From NCBI GenBank assembly GCA_910587505.1, contig CAJULD010000038.1:1-27293 (forward strand): a DNA stretch of 27,293 bases. Direction: 5' to 3'. The DNA is from an uncultured Oscillospiraceae bacterium (lineage in GTDB: Bacteria; Bacillota; Clostridia; Oscillospirales; Oscillospiraceae). The notes under the pieces were generated by a model. That model was not told the DNA's origin. It saw only the letters and a program-made list of their open reading frames with translations, and searched no databases. Shown one piece after another: positions 1-7,360 of this stretch (position 1 is its first letter; each line of letters opens with the position of its first letter). A program made the position numbers and the translations under genes.

Positions 1-791
1 TTGATGCGGGTGAGGAACTCGTTGGCGGAGTACACGCCCTTCAGGTTCTCGCCGGGAATGTGCATGAACATGGGCAGGCCCGCGCCGGAGCCGATGAACA
101 CGGCCTCGAAGCCCTCCTGCTCCATAAGCTCGTCGATGGTGATGGACCGGCCCACCACGACGTTGGTCTCGATCTTCACGCCCAGGGCCTTCAGGCCGTC
201 CACTTCCTTCTGGACGATGGACTTGGGCAGACGGAACTCGGGGATGCCGTACACCAGCACGCCGCCGGCCAGGTGCAGCGCCTCATAGACGGTGACCTCG
301 TACCCCTTCCGGGCCAGGTCGCCGGCGCAGGTCAGGCCGGAGGGGCCGGAGCCGATGACGGCCACCTTGTGGCCGTTGGAGGCGGGACGCACGGGCTGTT
401 CGGTGGCGTTTTCGTTGTGCCAGTCGGCCACGAAGCGCTCCAGACGGCCGATGCCCACGCTCTCGTGCTTGATGCCCCGCACGCATTTGCTCTCGCACTG
501 CGTCTCCTGGGGGCAGACCCGGCCGCACACGGCGGGCAGAGCGCTGTCGGCGGCGATGATCTGATAGGCGGCCTCGAAGTCGCCTTCCGCCACCCTGGCG
601 ATGAACTCGGGGATATGGATCTTCACCGGGCAGCCGGCGACGCAGGGCATGTTCTTGCAGTGAAGGCACCGCTGTGCCTCGTCGATGGCCTGCTCTTTCG
701 TATAGCCCAGGGCCACCTCTTCAAAGTTGCCGGACCGGACCTGCGGGTCCTGGTGGGGCATGGGGTTTTTATCCGGACGCATATTAGCCAT
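1..791 (-). CDS. nfnB: NfnB / GltD-like NADPH oxidoreductase subunit, N-terminal part (cut by window start)
   Basis: Only the first 263 residues are in the window. The N-terminal part carries two four-cysteine clusters of the GltD type (C42, C45, C50, C54 and C89, C93, C99, C103), which in this family hold iron-sulfur clusters. An FAD-binding Rossmann motif, VIGSGPSG, follows at about 145-152. The family includes glutamate synthase small subunit and the large subunit of the electron-bifurcating NADH-dependent ferredoxin:NADP+ oxidoreductase. I favour NfnB because the NfnA-type partner lies just upstream on the same strand and no glutamate synthase large subunit is visible. The start at 791 is one base after the stop of the small gene before it, with GAGGT 8-13 bases upstream lying inside that gene, so translation is probably coupled. 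A stand-alone NADPH-dependent glutamate synthase (gltA) is the alternative name. Confidence 0.88.
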   Translation of the reverse strand, partial: MANMRPDKNPMPHQDPQVRSGNFEEVALGYTKEQAIDEAQRCLHCKNMPCVAGCPVKIHIPEFIARVAEGDFEAAYQIIAADSALPAVCGRVCPQETQCESKCVRGIKHESVGIGRLERFVADWHNENATEQPVRPASNGHKVAVIGSGPSGLTCAGDLARKGYEVTVYEALHLAGGVLVYGIPEFRLPKSIVQKEVDGLKALGVKIETNVVVGRSITIDELMEQEGFEAVFIGSGAGLPMFMHIPGENLKGVYSANEFLTRI

Positions 792-792
792 A

Positions 793-1065
793 TTACTTTA
801 CCTCTTCCACAGACGTATCGCGCCTGTCCTCCAGGAGCGCCGCAAGCTTTCCCTTCGCTTCCTCCAGGTCCCTGCAGCCATCCAGGATCATGGCGATCAT
901 CTTTATTATTGTGACAAACTGCCTGTCGGTCATGGGGGGATCGGCCTTCTTCCGGGAACCCATACCGATATGGATGTGCAGGGCCCCGGCAGGCGCGAAA
1001 CTGTGCAGGGTTCCAGCGGGTGCGAAATGAATACCGGAACCTCGCACATTATCCTTTTCCGCCAT
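793..1065 (-). CDS. Small unknown protein between nfnA and nfnB
   Basis: This is an open frame of 90 codons that exactly fills the gap between nfnA (ends 1078) and nfnB (starts 791). I do not recognise the protein. The last 46 residues, from the internal Met at base 933, begin MTDRQFVTIIKM and look like a compact helical, soluble domain with acidic and basic residues spaced as in a helix. The first 44 residues are different: they contain a near-duplicated stretch, FAPAGTLHS then FAPAGALHI, coded by a diverged tandem repeat near 985-1031. The real start could be 1065 (weak AAGGGA upstream) or 933, which would give a 46-residue protein. Its position suggests co-expression with the transhydrogenase, perhaps as an accessory peptide, but no function can be read from the sequence. 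Confidence 0.6.
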   Translation of the reverse strand: MAEKDNVRGSGIHFAPAGTLHSFAPAGALHIHIGMGSRKKADPPMTDRQFVTIIKMIAMILDGCRDLEEAKGKLAALLEDRRDTSVEEVK

Positions 1066-1077
1066 TGGACAGATCCC

Positions 1078-1920
1078 TTACTTTACTTCCTGCCTGAACA
1101 GATTGCACGTCTCTTCCCTTGCGTGCAGCTCGAAGTCCCGGTACATGGCGCCCCGGGCCATGGCCTCGTCGAAGTCCACCAGGTGGCCGTCGAACTCGGG
1201 GCCGTCCACACAGGCGAATCTGGTCTCGCCGCCCACGCTCAGACGGCAGCCGCCGCACATGCCGGTGCCGTCGATCATGATGGGGTTCATGCTGACCACG
1301 GTGGGGATATTGTACTCCCTGGTCAGCAGGCAGACGAATTTCATCATGATGACCGGACCGATGGCGATGACCCGGTCGTACTTCGCCCCCGCCTCGATCT
1401 GTTCCCTGAGCAGGTCGGTGACCAGGGCCTTCTTGCCGTAAGAGCCGTCGTCGGTGCCGATGATGAGATTGGTGCTGGCGGCCTCGAACTCCTCCTTGAG
1501 GATGATGAGGTCCTTGTTGCGGAAGCCCACGATCAGATCCACATGGCAGCCGTCGTCGTGGAGCTTCTTGGCCACGGGGTAGGCAATGGCGGTGCCCACG
1601 CCGCCGCCGATGACGGCCACGCGCCTCAGGCCCTCGGTCTCGGTGGCGCGGCCCAGGGGGCCCACGAAGTCCTGGATGGACTCGCCCTCTTCCCTGTGAT
1701 TGAGCTTTTCCGTGGTGGCGCCCACGATCTGGAAAATGATGGTGACGGTACCCTTTTCCCGGTCATAGGCGGCAATGGTCAGGGGGATGCGCTCGCCGTT
1801 TTCATCCACGCGAAGGATGATGAACTGACCGGGCTCGCATTTCCGGGCCACGGCGGGAGCCTCGATTTCCATCAGGGTCACGGTGGGGTTCAATACCCGT
1901 TTTTTCACGATCCGATACAT
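1078..1920 (-). CDS. nfnA: NfnA: FAD/NAD and [2Fe-2S] subunit of NADH-dependent ferredoxin:NADP+ oxidoreductase
   Basis: This 280-residue protein has the layout of dihydroorotate dehydrogenase electron-transfer subunit/ferredoxin-NADP reductase proteins. A beta-barrel FAD domain (RIPLTIA at 44-50) is followed by an NAD-binding motif, GGGVGTA at 105-111, and a C-terminal [2Fe-2S] site with C222, C225 and C237. In anaerobes NfnA pairs with NfnB to couple NADH, reduced ferredoxin and NADP+ by flavin-based electron bifurcation in the cytoplasm. I chose the start at 1920 (MYRIVKK) because AGAGGAC lies about 7 bases upstream; an in-frame Met 18 bases earlier has no such site. Transcription probably begins at a strong promoter near 1992-2020. 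A sulfide dehydrogenase subunit is the other common name for this family. Confidence 0.9.
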   Translation of the reverse strand: MYRIVKKRVLNPTVTLMEIEAPAVARKCEPGQFIILRVDENGERIPLTIAAYDREKGTVTIIFQIVGATTEKLNHREEGESIQDFVGPLGRATETEGLRRVAVIGGGVGTAIAYPVAKKLHDDGCHVDLIVGFRNKDLIILKEEFEAASTNLIIGTDDGSYGKKALVTDLLREQIEAGAKYDRVIAIGPVIMMKFVCLLTREYNIPTVVSMNPIMIDGTGMCGGCRLSVGGETRFACVDGPEFDGHLVDFDEAMARGAMYRDFELHAREETCNLFRQEVK

Positions 1921-1991
1921 AGTGTGTCCTCTTTCCACTCAGATTCGGTTAGAATCGGTTGCTGTATGTATACCCGCAGGCGTACATTTTC

Positions 1992-2020
1992 ATTTTAGCA
2001 CAGCGGGCGGGTTCCGTCAA
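1992..2020 (-). promoter_or_regulatory. Sigma-A-type promoter for the nfn operon
   Basis: On the minus strand TTGACG (2015-2020) is followed after exactly 17 bases by TAAAAT (1992-1997). It lies about 70 bases before the nfnA start. The leader between them contains the inverted repeat GATTC...GAATC at 1947-1961, whose role is unknown. Confidence 0.75.
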
Positions 2021-2053
2021 TTTCATTTTGGGGTTTTCCGGCGGTTTTTCTGC

Positions 2054-2082
2054 TTGCAAAGCCGGAACAGATGGGATAATAT
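2054..2082 (+). promoter_or_regulatory. Sigma-A-type promoter for the GH30-xylB operon
   Basis: TTGCAA (2054-2059) and TAATAT (2077-2082) are separated by 17 bases, about 30 bases before the GH30 start codon. It is back to back with the nfn promoter. No clear catabolite-control (cre) box was recognised. Confidence 0.6.
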
Positions 2083-2112
2083 GGAGATATCCACTCTAGA
2101 AAGGAGACGCCT

Positions 2113-3441
2113 ATGGAACTGAAGCTTCTGACCTCCCGCGATCTCTCCCCGGCCACGGAGGCGCGCATCCCCTTCCTTCCGGACGCGGGAGAGGAAAACC
2201 AGGTGGTGAACCTGTACCCGGAGATGACCTTTGAAACGCTGGAGGGCTTTGGCGGCGCGATTACGGATTCCGCCGCCTACGTGTACTCCCTGATGAACGA
2301 ATCCCGGAAAAAGGAACTGCTGGAGGCCTGCTTTTCTCCGTCGCGGATGAACTACGGCCTGGTGCGCATCCATATGGACAGCTGCGACTTTTCTCTGGAT
2401 CTCTACGAGGCGGATTCCGACCCGGCGGACCGGGCGCTGGAAAGGTTTTCCATGGAGCGGACGGAAAAATATATTCTGCCCATGCTGGAAGACGCGCAGC
2501 GGGCGGCGGGACGGCCCCTGGAGCTGATGCTGTCCCCCTGGTCTCCGCCGGCCTTTATGAAGACCAACGGGAATCGCGTCCAGGGCGGGAAGCTGAAGCC
2601 GGAGTACCGGGCGGCCTGGGCGGAATACATGTGCCGGTACATTCAGGAATTCCGGAAGCGGGGGTACGTTGTCCGCCGCATTTCTCTTCAGAACGAACCG
2701 ATGGCGGTGCAGACCTGGGATTCCTGCATCTTTACCGCCCAGGAGCAGAAGGAGTTCCTCCGGGACTATATGGCCCCGGCCATGAAGGAGCGCGGCCTGG
2801 AGGACGTGGAGGTCTTTATCTGGGACCACAACAAGGAGCGGGTCTACGAGTGGCTGCGGGACATCGTTGACGGGGAGACGGACCCGCTGGTGGCAGGAGC
2901 GGCCTTCCACTGGTACAGCGGAGACCACTTTGAGGCGCTGGAGCTGGCCCGGCGGCGGTTCCCGGACAAGAAGCTGATTCTTTCCGAAAGCTGCATTGAA
3001 TTCAGCAAATTTGGTGGTGAGGACGGCCGGAAAAGCGCCCTGCGCCTGTCCCATGAGATCATCGGGGATCTGAACCACGGCATGACGGCGTTCTATGACT
3101 GGAACCTGCTGCTGGACGAGGAGGGCGGTCCCAACCATGTGGGCAACCTGTGTCTGGCCCCCTTCCTCTTTGACAGGAAGAAACAGGCGCTGGTTCCCCA
3201 GCTGATTGCCCGGCACTTCGAGCACTTCTCCCACTATCTGCTCCCCGGCTCCCGGCGGATCGGGTTCAGCCGGTATACCGGCGGGCTGGAGGTCACCGCG
3301 TGGCGGCGGCCGGACGGAATTCTGGCGGTGGTGCTGGTTAACCGGACGGCGGAGACGCTGCCGGTGTGCCTGCGGCTGAACGGAATGGCGGCGCACTGCG
3401 AAATCCTCCCGGAGGCTGTGGCCACGGGACTGATCCAATAG
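2113..3441 (+). CDS. Glycoside hydrolase family 30 enzyme, cytoplasmic
   Basis: This 442-residue protein is a retaining beta-glycosidase of the GH30 (glucosylceramidase/xylanase-like) clan. Visible hallmarks are EGFGGAITDSAA at 44-55, the loop SPWSPPAFMKTNG at 141-153, the acid/base glutamate E195 in LQNEP and the nucleophile E292 in LSES. A TIM barrel runs to about residue 365 and a small beta-sandwich forms the C-terminus, the usual family architecture and length. There is no signal peptide, so it should act on imported oligosaccharides or glycosides in the cytoplasm. AAGGAG sits 7-12 bases before the ATG. The next gene, 26 bases downstream, is a xylulokinase, so a beta-xyloside substrate is possible; beta-glucosidase/glucosylceramidase-like activity is also open. 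Substrate cannot be settled from sequence alone. Confidence 0.88.
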   Translation: MELKLLTSRDLSPATEARIPFLPDAGEENQVVNLYPEMTFETLEGFGGAITDSAAYVYSLMNESRKKELLEACFSPSRMNYGLVRIHMDSCDFSLDLYEADSDPADRALERFSMERTEKYILPMLEDAQRAAGRPLELMLSPWSPPAFMKTNGNRVQGGKLKPEYRAAWAEYMCRYIQEFRKRGYVVRRISLQNEPMAVQTWDSCIFTAQEQKEFLRDYMAPAMKERGLEDVEVFIWDHNKERVYEWLRDIVDGETDPLVAGAAFHWYSGDHFEALELARRRFPDKKLILSESCIEFSKFGGEDGRKSALRLSHEIIGDLNHGMTAFYDWNLLLDEEGGPNHVGNLCLAPFLFDRKKQALVPQLIARHFEHFSHYLLPGSRRIGFSRYTGGLEVTAWRRPDGILAVVLVNRTAETLPVCLRLNGMAAHCEILPEAVATGLIQ

Positions 3442-3467
3442 TAAATTAAGAGCGAAAGGACCGCAAC

Positions 3468-4964
3468 ATGTATACAATAGGAATCGATCTGGGCACCTCC
3501 GCCGTCAAGCTTCTGCTGATGGGGGAAGACGGCGGAATACTGAACATTGTCAGCAGGGAATATCCCCTGGAGTTCCCCCGGCCCGGCTGGAGCCAGCAGA
3601 ACCCCGGGGACTGGTGGGAGGCGGTGCGCCGCGGGATCCCCGAACTGCTGGCGGGCCGGGACGCAGGTCAGGTCCGGGGCATCGGCGCGGGGGGCCAGAT
3701 GCATGGTCTGGTAGCGCTGGACAGCGGGGGACAGGTGATCCGGCCCGCGATTTTGTGGAACGACGGACGGACCTGGAAGCAGGTGGAGTACCTCAACGAG
3801 ACCGTCGGCAGGGACAATCTGAGCCGGTACACGGCCAACATCGCCTTTGCCGGCTTCACCGCGCCCAAGCTGCTGTGGATGCGGGAAAACGAGCCGGAGC
3901 TGTTCGCCCGCATCGATAAGATCATGCTGCCCAAGGACTATATCAATTACCGCCTCACCGGCGTACACTGTACGGATTACTCCGACGCCTCCGGGATGCT
4001 GCTGCTGGACGTGGAGCACAGGCGCTGGAGCCGGGAGATGCTGGACATCTGCGGCATCCGGGAGGAGCAGCTGCCCCGGCTGTACGAGAGCTGGGAGACG
4101 GTGGGAACCGTGAAGCCGGACATTGCCTCGGCCCTTGGTCTGCCGGAAAACGTGGCGGTCTGCGCGGGCGCGGGGGACAACGCGGCCGCCGCCGTGGGCT
4201 GCGGCGTTGTGGGAGACGGCTGCTGCAACATCTCCCTGGGCACCTCCGGCACCGTATTCATCACCAGCGGCGCCTTCGGCGTGGACCGGCACAACGCCCT
4301 CCACTCCTTTGACCACGCCGACGGCGGCTACCATCTCATGGGCTGCATCCTGTCGGCGGCATCCTGCAACAGATGGTGGCAGGAGGGGATCCTCGGCGTC
4401 TCGGATTTTCAGGGGGAGGAGGCGGCCATCCGCCCGGAGAAGCTGGGGAAAAACGGCGTATACTATCTCCCCTATCTGATGGGTGAGCGCAGTCCCCACA
4501 ACGACCCCGCCGCCCAGGGCGCGTTTGTGGGCCTCCGGATGGACACCAGCCGGGCGGACATGACCCAGGCGGTGCTGGAGGGGGTGGCCTTCGCCATCCG
4601 GGACTGCGTGGAGATTGCCCGTGGGCAGGGCGTGGAGATCCGGTCCAGCCGGATCTGCGGCGGCGGCGCGAAAAGCAGCCTCTGGCGCCTCATTCTCTCC
4701 AGCGTGCTGGGCATTCCCCTGGAGCTGCCCCAAACCGAGCAGGGCCCTAGCTATGGCGCCGCCATGCTGGCGGCGGTGGCCTGCGGCGCCTGGCCGGATA
4801 TAAAATCCTGCGCCCGGCAGCTGACCAGGGTGAAGCAGGTGACACAGCCGGACGCGGCGCTGACGGAGGCCTACGAGCTGCGCTACCGGATGTGGCGGAA
4901 GCTGTATCCTGCGCTGAAGCCGCTGTACCGGGAGATGGACGGCGGGGAACAGTCCATCCGGTAA
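3468..4964 (+). CDS. xylB: Xylulokinase (FGGY family)
   Basis: This 498-residue kinase matches the usual xylulokinase length. It phosphorylates D-xylulose with ATP to xylulose 5-phosphate, which enters the pentose phosphate pathway. The N-terminal ATPase loop GIDLGTSAVK (5-14), GWSQQNPGDWW (40-50), the substrate loop QMHG (77-80) and the catalytic aspartate D237 in GAGDNAAAAVG are all present, as is the C-terminal GGGAKSSLWR motif. It lies 26 bases after the GH30 gene with AAAGGA before the ATG, so the two are probably one operon. No xylose isomerase or sugar transporter is in the window, so the rest of the pathway must be elsewhere. Other FGGY kinases (e.g. for ribulose or glycerol) fit the QMHG loop less well. 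Confidence 0.92.
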   Translation: MYTIGIDLGTSAVKLLLMGEDGGILNIVSREYPLEFPRPGWSQQNPGDWWEAVRRGIPELLAGRDAGQVRGIGAGGQMHGLVALDSGGQVIRPAILWNDGRTWKQVEYLNETVGRDNLSRYTANIAFAGFTAPKLLWMRENEPELFARIDKIMLPKDYINYRLTGVHCTDYSDASGMLLLDVEHRRWSREMLDICGIREEQLPRLYESWETVGTVKPDIASALGLPENVAVCAGAGDNAAAAVGCGVVGDGCCNISLGTSGTVFITSGAFGVDRHNALHSFDHADGGYHLMGCILSAASCNRWWQEGILGVSDFQGEEAAIRPEKLGKNGVYYLPYLMGERSPHNDPAAQGAFVGLRMDTSRADMTQAVLEGVAFAIRDCVEIARGQGVEIRSSRICGGGAKSSLWRLILSSVLGIPLELPQTEQGPSYGAAMLAAVACGAWPDIKSCARQLTRVKQVTQPDAALTEAYELRYRMWRKLYPALKPLYREMDGGEQSIR

Positions 4965-4975
4965 CCGGAACGGCG

Positions 4976-5005
4976 GCAGCCGCCCGCGGAAACGCGGGCG
5001 GCTGC
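4976..5005 (+). terminator. Hairpin after xylB, probable terminator
   Basis: A perfect 13-bp stem (4976-4988 with 4993-5005) closes a GAAA tetraloop just after the xylB stop. There is no run of T after it, so it may stabilise the 3' end or terminate weakly. Confidence 0.5.
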
Positions 5006-5035
5006 TCTGCGAAAAATATGATGGGATGAAAGCTC

Positions 5036-5064
5036 TTGATATTCGGGGAAAAACGCGTTATACT
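5036..5064 (+). promoter_or_regulatory. Sigma-A-type promoter for the chemoreceptor gene
   Basis: TTGATA (5036-5041), 17 bases, then TATACT (5059-5064), about 100 bases before the start codon at 5162. I did not see the GCCGATAA-type box expected of a sigma-28 flagellar promoter. Confidence 0.65.
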
Positions 5065-5161
5065 ATGCGGTAGATATCGGGCTGCCGCGCCGCTTTCGGG
5101 AATGGGATGCCCGGCGGCGGACGGCGTTGCCCCTGTAATCTTTTCCTGTGGAGGAGTTTTT

Positions 5162-7186
5162 ATGCGATTCATGGAAAACAAAAAGCTTGCCGCGCGGATT
5201 GGGATCCTTACAACCGTCATTACCCTGGCGGGAATGACGCTGCTCTGGCTGGCCGTATCCACCAACGCCGCATCTGTGGTCAAAAAAGACATCACCAACC
5301 AGATGACGGACGCCGTGGAATCCAGGGCCTCCATTATTGATGAATACGTGCTCTCCGCGGAGGAATACATGACCGCCTTTGCCCTTGGCAGCGAGGTTCG
5401 CGACCTGCTCCTGAACACGGAGGACCCGGAGCTGCTGGCCAGGGCGCAGAAATATACCGAGGACTTTGCCGCCGTCAAGGGGGTGTTCGAGGGGCTGTAC
5501 ATCGCTACCCCGTCCACCCACGTCCTGACCCACACCTCCCAGGGGGCCATTGGCATGACCACCCGGTCCGGGGATTCGCTGAAGGACTTCCAGAACACGA
5601 TTCTGGCCCGGCAGGAGCTGACGAATCTGGGCATTATGAAGTCTCCCGGCACCGGCAGCATGATCCTGTCCATGTACTATCCCGTCTTCGAGGGCGGGCA
5701 GTGCATCGGCTATGTGGGGGCCGGGGTCTACGCCAGCCACCTGATGGACTCGCTGTTGAATCTGGGCATCAAGGGCCTGCCCGACAGCGAGTACGTGTTC
5801 CTGAATGTGGATACCGGCGTCTATCTTTACCACGAGGACGACGGGCTGCTGAATACGGAAACCACCGACGCGGGATACCGGGAGATCATCCGGCTCATCC
5901 AGGCGGACGGCGGAACCCAGGCCAATACATACTCCTACCGGGATGAGGACGGAGTCCGGCAGCTGGTGGTCTACAAATATCTGCGGGACCGCGGCTGGGT
6001 CTTTATGGTCCGGGACAACGCCACGGAGGTCTATGCCGCCGTAACGGCGGTACGTGTTCTGGTGGGGGCTCTGTGCGCCATTACCGCCGCGGCGGTCATT
6101 CTGCTCACGCTGCTGCTTTTGCGGCGGGAGGGCCGGGAGCTCATGGTGGTGGAGCGGGCCATTGGCCGTCTGGGGGATCTGAACCTCTCCGCCGATCAGG
6201 AGCTGGAGTCATTCTACGGCCGGACGGATGAGATCGGCATGATCGCCCAGACCACCCACCGGGTCTGCGGCTGCCTGCGAAAGACCATTGACGATGTGGG
6301 GCGTATCCTGGGGGAGATGGCCGACGGCAATTTTGCCGTGAACGTTACGGAAAACGAGTCCTACTATATCGGCGACTTCAAGATCCTGTCCGCCAGCCTT
6401 CAGTCCATCCACACCAACCTGGTGAGTGTGATCCGGGACATCTCACAGGTTGCCGGTCAGGTGGGAGCCAGCGCGGGCCGGGTCTCTGCGGATGCGCAGG
6501 CGCTGTCTCAGGGCACAACGGAGCAGGCCGCTTCGGTGGGCGGACTCATGACAAACGTGACCGCCATTACCTCTCAGATTCAGACCAGCACTCTGCGCTG
6601 CGACAGCGCCAGCAGGCTGGTGACGCAGGCCACCAGCTATGCCGCGGATGCGGATGCAAAGATGGAGCAGCTGACCGCGGCCACCAGGAATATCGACCAG
6701 TCCTCCGCCCAGATCAGCACCATTATCCAGACCATTGAGGACATCGCCTTCCAGACCAGCATTGTGGCGCTGAACGCCGCCGTGGAGGCCGCGCGGGCCG
6801 GAGACGCGGGCAAGGGGTTCTCCGTGGTGGCGGACGAGGTCCGCAACCTGGCCGCAAAATCCGCCGGGGCCGCGCAGAATACCAACGATCTGATCAGCCG
6901 TTCCATCCAAAGCGCCAGGACGGGGACGGAGTCAACGGATATGGCCGTCTCCGCCATGCGGGACATCAACGGCTGCATCCAGTCCATCAAAACGCTGATG
7001 GATGAAATCGCCGCCGCCAGCGTCCATCAATCGGAGATGATTTCGCTGGTGGAAACCGGGATCCGGGAGATCTCGTCGGTCGTTCAGGACAACTCCGCCG
7101 CTGCGGAAAAAAGCGCGGCGGTCTCCGGCGAGCTGTCTCAGCAGGCGGGAATCCTGAACAGCCTCATCAGCCGCTTTCGCATCTGA
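5162..7186 (+). CDS. Methyl-accepting chemotaxis protein with a Cache-type sensor
   Basis: This 674-residue receptor has a first membrane helix at about 12-34, an extracellular sensor of about 250 residues (40-290) that looks like a double Cache domain, and a second helix at about 296-320. A HAMP-like linker runs from 322 to 420 and the signalling coiled coil from 430 to the end. The highly conserved hairpin tip is present, IAFQTSIVALNAAVEAARAG at 528-547, followed by GKGFSVVADEVRNLA. Such proteins control the CheA kinase in response to small molecules. The start at 5162 is chosen because GGAGG lies 6-10 bases upstream; the frame stays open for another 42 codons but those are unlike any receptor N-terminus. 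No CWxxx CheR-docking tail is seen. No other chemotaxis genes are in the window, and the ligand is unknown. Confidence 0.93.
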   Translation: MRFMENKKLAARIGILTTVITLAGMTLLWLAVSTNAASVVKKDITNQMTDAVESRASIIDEYVLSAEEYMTAFALGSEVRDLLLNTEDPELLARAQKYTEDFAAVKGVFEGLYIATPSTHVLTHTSQGAIGMTTRSGDSLKDFQNTILARQELTNLGIMKSPGTGSMILSMYYPVFEGGQCIGYVGAGVYASHLMDSLLNLGIKGLPDSEYVFLNVDTGVYLYHEDDGLLNTETTDAGYREIIRLIQADGGTQANTYSYRDEDGVRQLVVYKYLRDRGWVFMVRDNATEVYAAVTAVRVLVGALCAITAAAVILLTLLLLRREGRELMVVERAIGRLGDLNLSADQELESFYGRTDEIGMIAQTTHRVCGCLRKTIDDVGRILGEMADGNFAVNVTENESYYIGDFKILSASLQSIHTNLVSVIRDISQVAGQVGASAGRVSADAQALSQGTTEQAASVGGLMTNVTAITSQIQTSTLRCDSASRLVTQATSYAADADAKMEQLTAATRNIDQSSAQISTIIQTIEDIAFQTSIVALNAAVEAARAGDAGKGFSVVADEVRNLAAKSAGAAQNTNDLISRSIQSARTGTESTDMAVSAMRDINGCIQSIKTLMDEIAAASVHQSEMISLVETGIREISSVVQDNSAAAEKSAAVSGELSQQAGILNSLISRFRI

Positions 7187-7289
7187 TTCGCACAGGCGCA
7201 TCGGGAAGGACAGCCATCCTTTTCCCTGAAAGAAAAAGGATCAGGAAGAAACAGGCTCCTAACCGGGAAGCGGTATCAAAACGTATGAC

Positions 7290-7332
7290 GCGATAAAGAG
7301 CTGCCCCCTGATCGGGGGCAGCTCTTTATCGC
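7290..7332. terminator. Bidirectional terminator between the chemoreceptor and ABC-class ATPase genes
   Basis: A perfect 19-bp inverted repeat (7290-7308 with 7314-7332) with a 5-base loop separates two convergent genes. The arms end in AAAGAG/CTCTTT, so a short T run is produced on either strand. Confidence 0.75.
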
Positions 7333-7360
7333 GCCATACCGGCCCTTTTCAAAAAAGCAA

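Noticed and set aside
5036..5161. Longer start for the chemoreceptor
   Set aside because: The first ATG overlaps the promoter -35 box; the ATG at 5162 has GGAGG and begins a typical receptor N-terminus.
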